From NCBI GenBank assembly GCA_021783685.1, contig JAJXTQ010000099.1, positions 1 to 7,024 on the forward strand: 7,024 nucleotides of DNA, read 5' to 3'. Positions within the stretch are counted from its first letter, which is position 1; each line of letters opens with the position of its first letter. Shown piece after piece: positions 6,189 through 7,024 of this stretch. The DNA comes from Pseudomonadota bacterium (GTDB lineage Bacteria; Pseudomonadota; Gammaproteobacteria; UBA5335). The notes beneath the pieces are model-generated. The model made no database searches, was not told the origin of the DNA, and was given only the letters and a program-made list of their open reading frames with translations. The position numbers and the translations under genes were made by a program.

Positions 6189-7024
6189 CTACCGCAGCTT
6201 CGCCGCCCGCCAGGCCGCCTCGCATTCGAGCGGACGACCGGCGCCGCGCAGATCGTAGCCCGGCAGATCGGCCTGATTGCTACGCCAGTCGGCGCTGGCC
6301 AGAAGCTCCTGCAGTGTCTGCACCGCCGGCTGCATCAAGGCATCGCGCCGGACGGCCAGGTAGTAGTCCTCGCGCACCAGCGGGATGAAATCGAGGCCGA
6401 AGCGGCGCGCCGCGGCCTCGACGCCGAGACCGGCATCGGCGGCGCCGCTGGCGACGGTCGCGGCCACCGCCGCATGGGTGAACTCCTCGATCTCGTAGCC
6501 CTTGATGTCCTGCGGATTGATGCCGCTCTCGGCGAGCAGCAGATCGAACAGCAGGCGCGTGCCGGAACCGGCCTGGCGATTGACGAAACGCACGCCGGCC
6601 CCGGTGAGATCGGGCAAGGTCCGCAGAGCGCTGCCGGCTGCCAGCATCAGTCCCTGGGAGCGACGCGCGAAGCGGATCAGCGAATGGACGCGGGCATCGA
6701 GATGCCGTCGGTAGGTTGGCCACACCGACTCGCCCAAGTGCCCCGACGGGCAATGGAAACCGGCGAGGTCGCAGCGCCCGGCAGCGAGCGAAGCCAGCGC
6801 ATCGCTGCTGCCCAATACGTGCAGCTCCAATCCGACACCGGCGGCGCGCAGCGTCTCGGGCAGGCGGGCGAGCAGCGGATCGTGGCTGGCGTGCAAGGTC
6901 AAGCGCTCCGGTTCGGCGGCCAGGAAGGGTTCCAGTTCGCGCCTCACCTCCTCGGCGGCCGCCGCCAGCTGGGCCGCGAAACGGCTCTTCAGCCGCGCAT
7001 CCAGCCGCACCAGGCGCAGCCCGA
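6189..7024 (-). CDS. Transcriptional regulator with molybdate-binding-like PBP domain (partial, N-terminus beyond right edge)
   Basis: The last 277 or so codons of a protein whose frame stays open to the right edge. After a charged helix (KSRFAAQLAAAAEEVRREL) comes a periplasmic-binding-protein-like fold of the COG1910/PF12727 type. Its hallmarks are a ligand-loop-like HASHDPLL, AGFHCP (codons at about 6750-6770) and NRQAGSGTR (about 6555-6581), followed by the AAGNxG-like segment ADAGLGVEAAARRFGLDF and VREDYYLAV. In cytoplasmic regulators this domain usually follows a ModE- or LysR-type helix-turn-helix and senses a small ligand such as an oxyanion. The DNA-binding part is not in the window, so calling it a regulator rests on the missing signal peptide and the linker helix. 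A GTG at 7008-7010 is in frame but is very unlikely to be the start. The stop is 35 bases before aroG on the same strand. Confidence 0.8.
   Translation of the reverse strand, partial: GLRLVRLDARLKSRFAAQLAAAAEEVRRELEPFLAAEPERLTLHASHDPLLARLPETLRAAGVGLELHVLGSSDALASLAAGRCDLAGFHCPSGHLGESVWPTYRRHLDARVHSLIRFARRSQGLMLAAGSALRTLPDLTGAGVRFVNRQAGSGTRLLFDLLLAESGINPQDIKGYEIEEFTHAAVAATVASGAADAGLGVEAAARRFGLDFIPLVREDYYLAVRRDALMQPAVQTLQELLASADWRSNQADLPGYDLRGAGRPLECEAAWRAAKLR

Noticed and set aside
5242..6258. Long plus-strand open frame (338 codons) opposite aroG
   Set aside because: It is antisense to a DAHP synthase with every catalytic residue intact; the composition is low-complexity and there is no ribosome-binding site.

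Overview
The window is GC-rich, gene-dense bacterial chromosome. The protein set suggests a betaproteobacterium, possibly of the Rhodocyclales group: a YaeQ that is nearly collinear with the E. coli protein, an AroG-type DAHP synthase, an MlaF-type ATPase, a PduO-type cobalamin adenosyltransferase and a COG1910-type regulator. The taxon is inferred from gene content and recalled family similarity, not from a search. I see no tRNA, rRNA, CRISPR array or insertion sequence.

Left block (1-2162, minus strand): a two-gene unit read right to left. First comes an unusual fusion protein: a small N-terminal helix-turn-helix, a helical linker, a plant-type [2Fe-2S] ferredoxin domain and an FAD/NAD(P) reductase module. 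Its TGA overlaps by one base the ATG of a MoxR-like AAA+ ATPase, which runs off the left edge. A strong Shine-Dalgarno site places the fusion protein's start at a GTG at 2162. The 231-bp gap to the next gene (2163-2393) is relatively AT-rich and holds a cluster of inverted and direct copies of AACCATG/CATGG, a candidate operator array.

Middle block (2394-3627, plus strand): a DUF599 membrane protein followed after one base by a PduO-type ATP:cob(I)alamin adenosyltransferase, probably co-transcribed. Four bases further on, and convergent, is an MlaF-like ABC ATPase (3632-4453, minus). No mla permease, MCE or STAS gene flanks it inside the window, and it has tyrosine where the switch (H-loop) histidine is expected.

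Right block: yaeQ (4530-5075, plus) diverges from the MlaF-like gene across a 76-bp gap that contains a perfect 5-bp dyad. It converges on aroG (5086-6153, minus) over a GC-rich hairpin. Thirty-five bases upstream of aroG, on the same strand, ends a transcriptional regulator with a molybdate-binding-like PBP domain; its N-terminal part lies beyond the right edge.

Most genes are conserved housekeeping or accessory functions. The most distinctive points are the HTH-ferredoxin-reductase fusion coupled to an AAA+ ATPase, the repeat cluster upstream of it, and the isolated MlaF-like ATPase with a Tyr switch residue.
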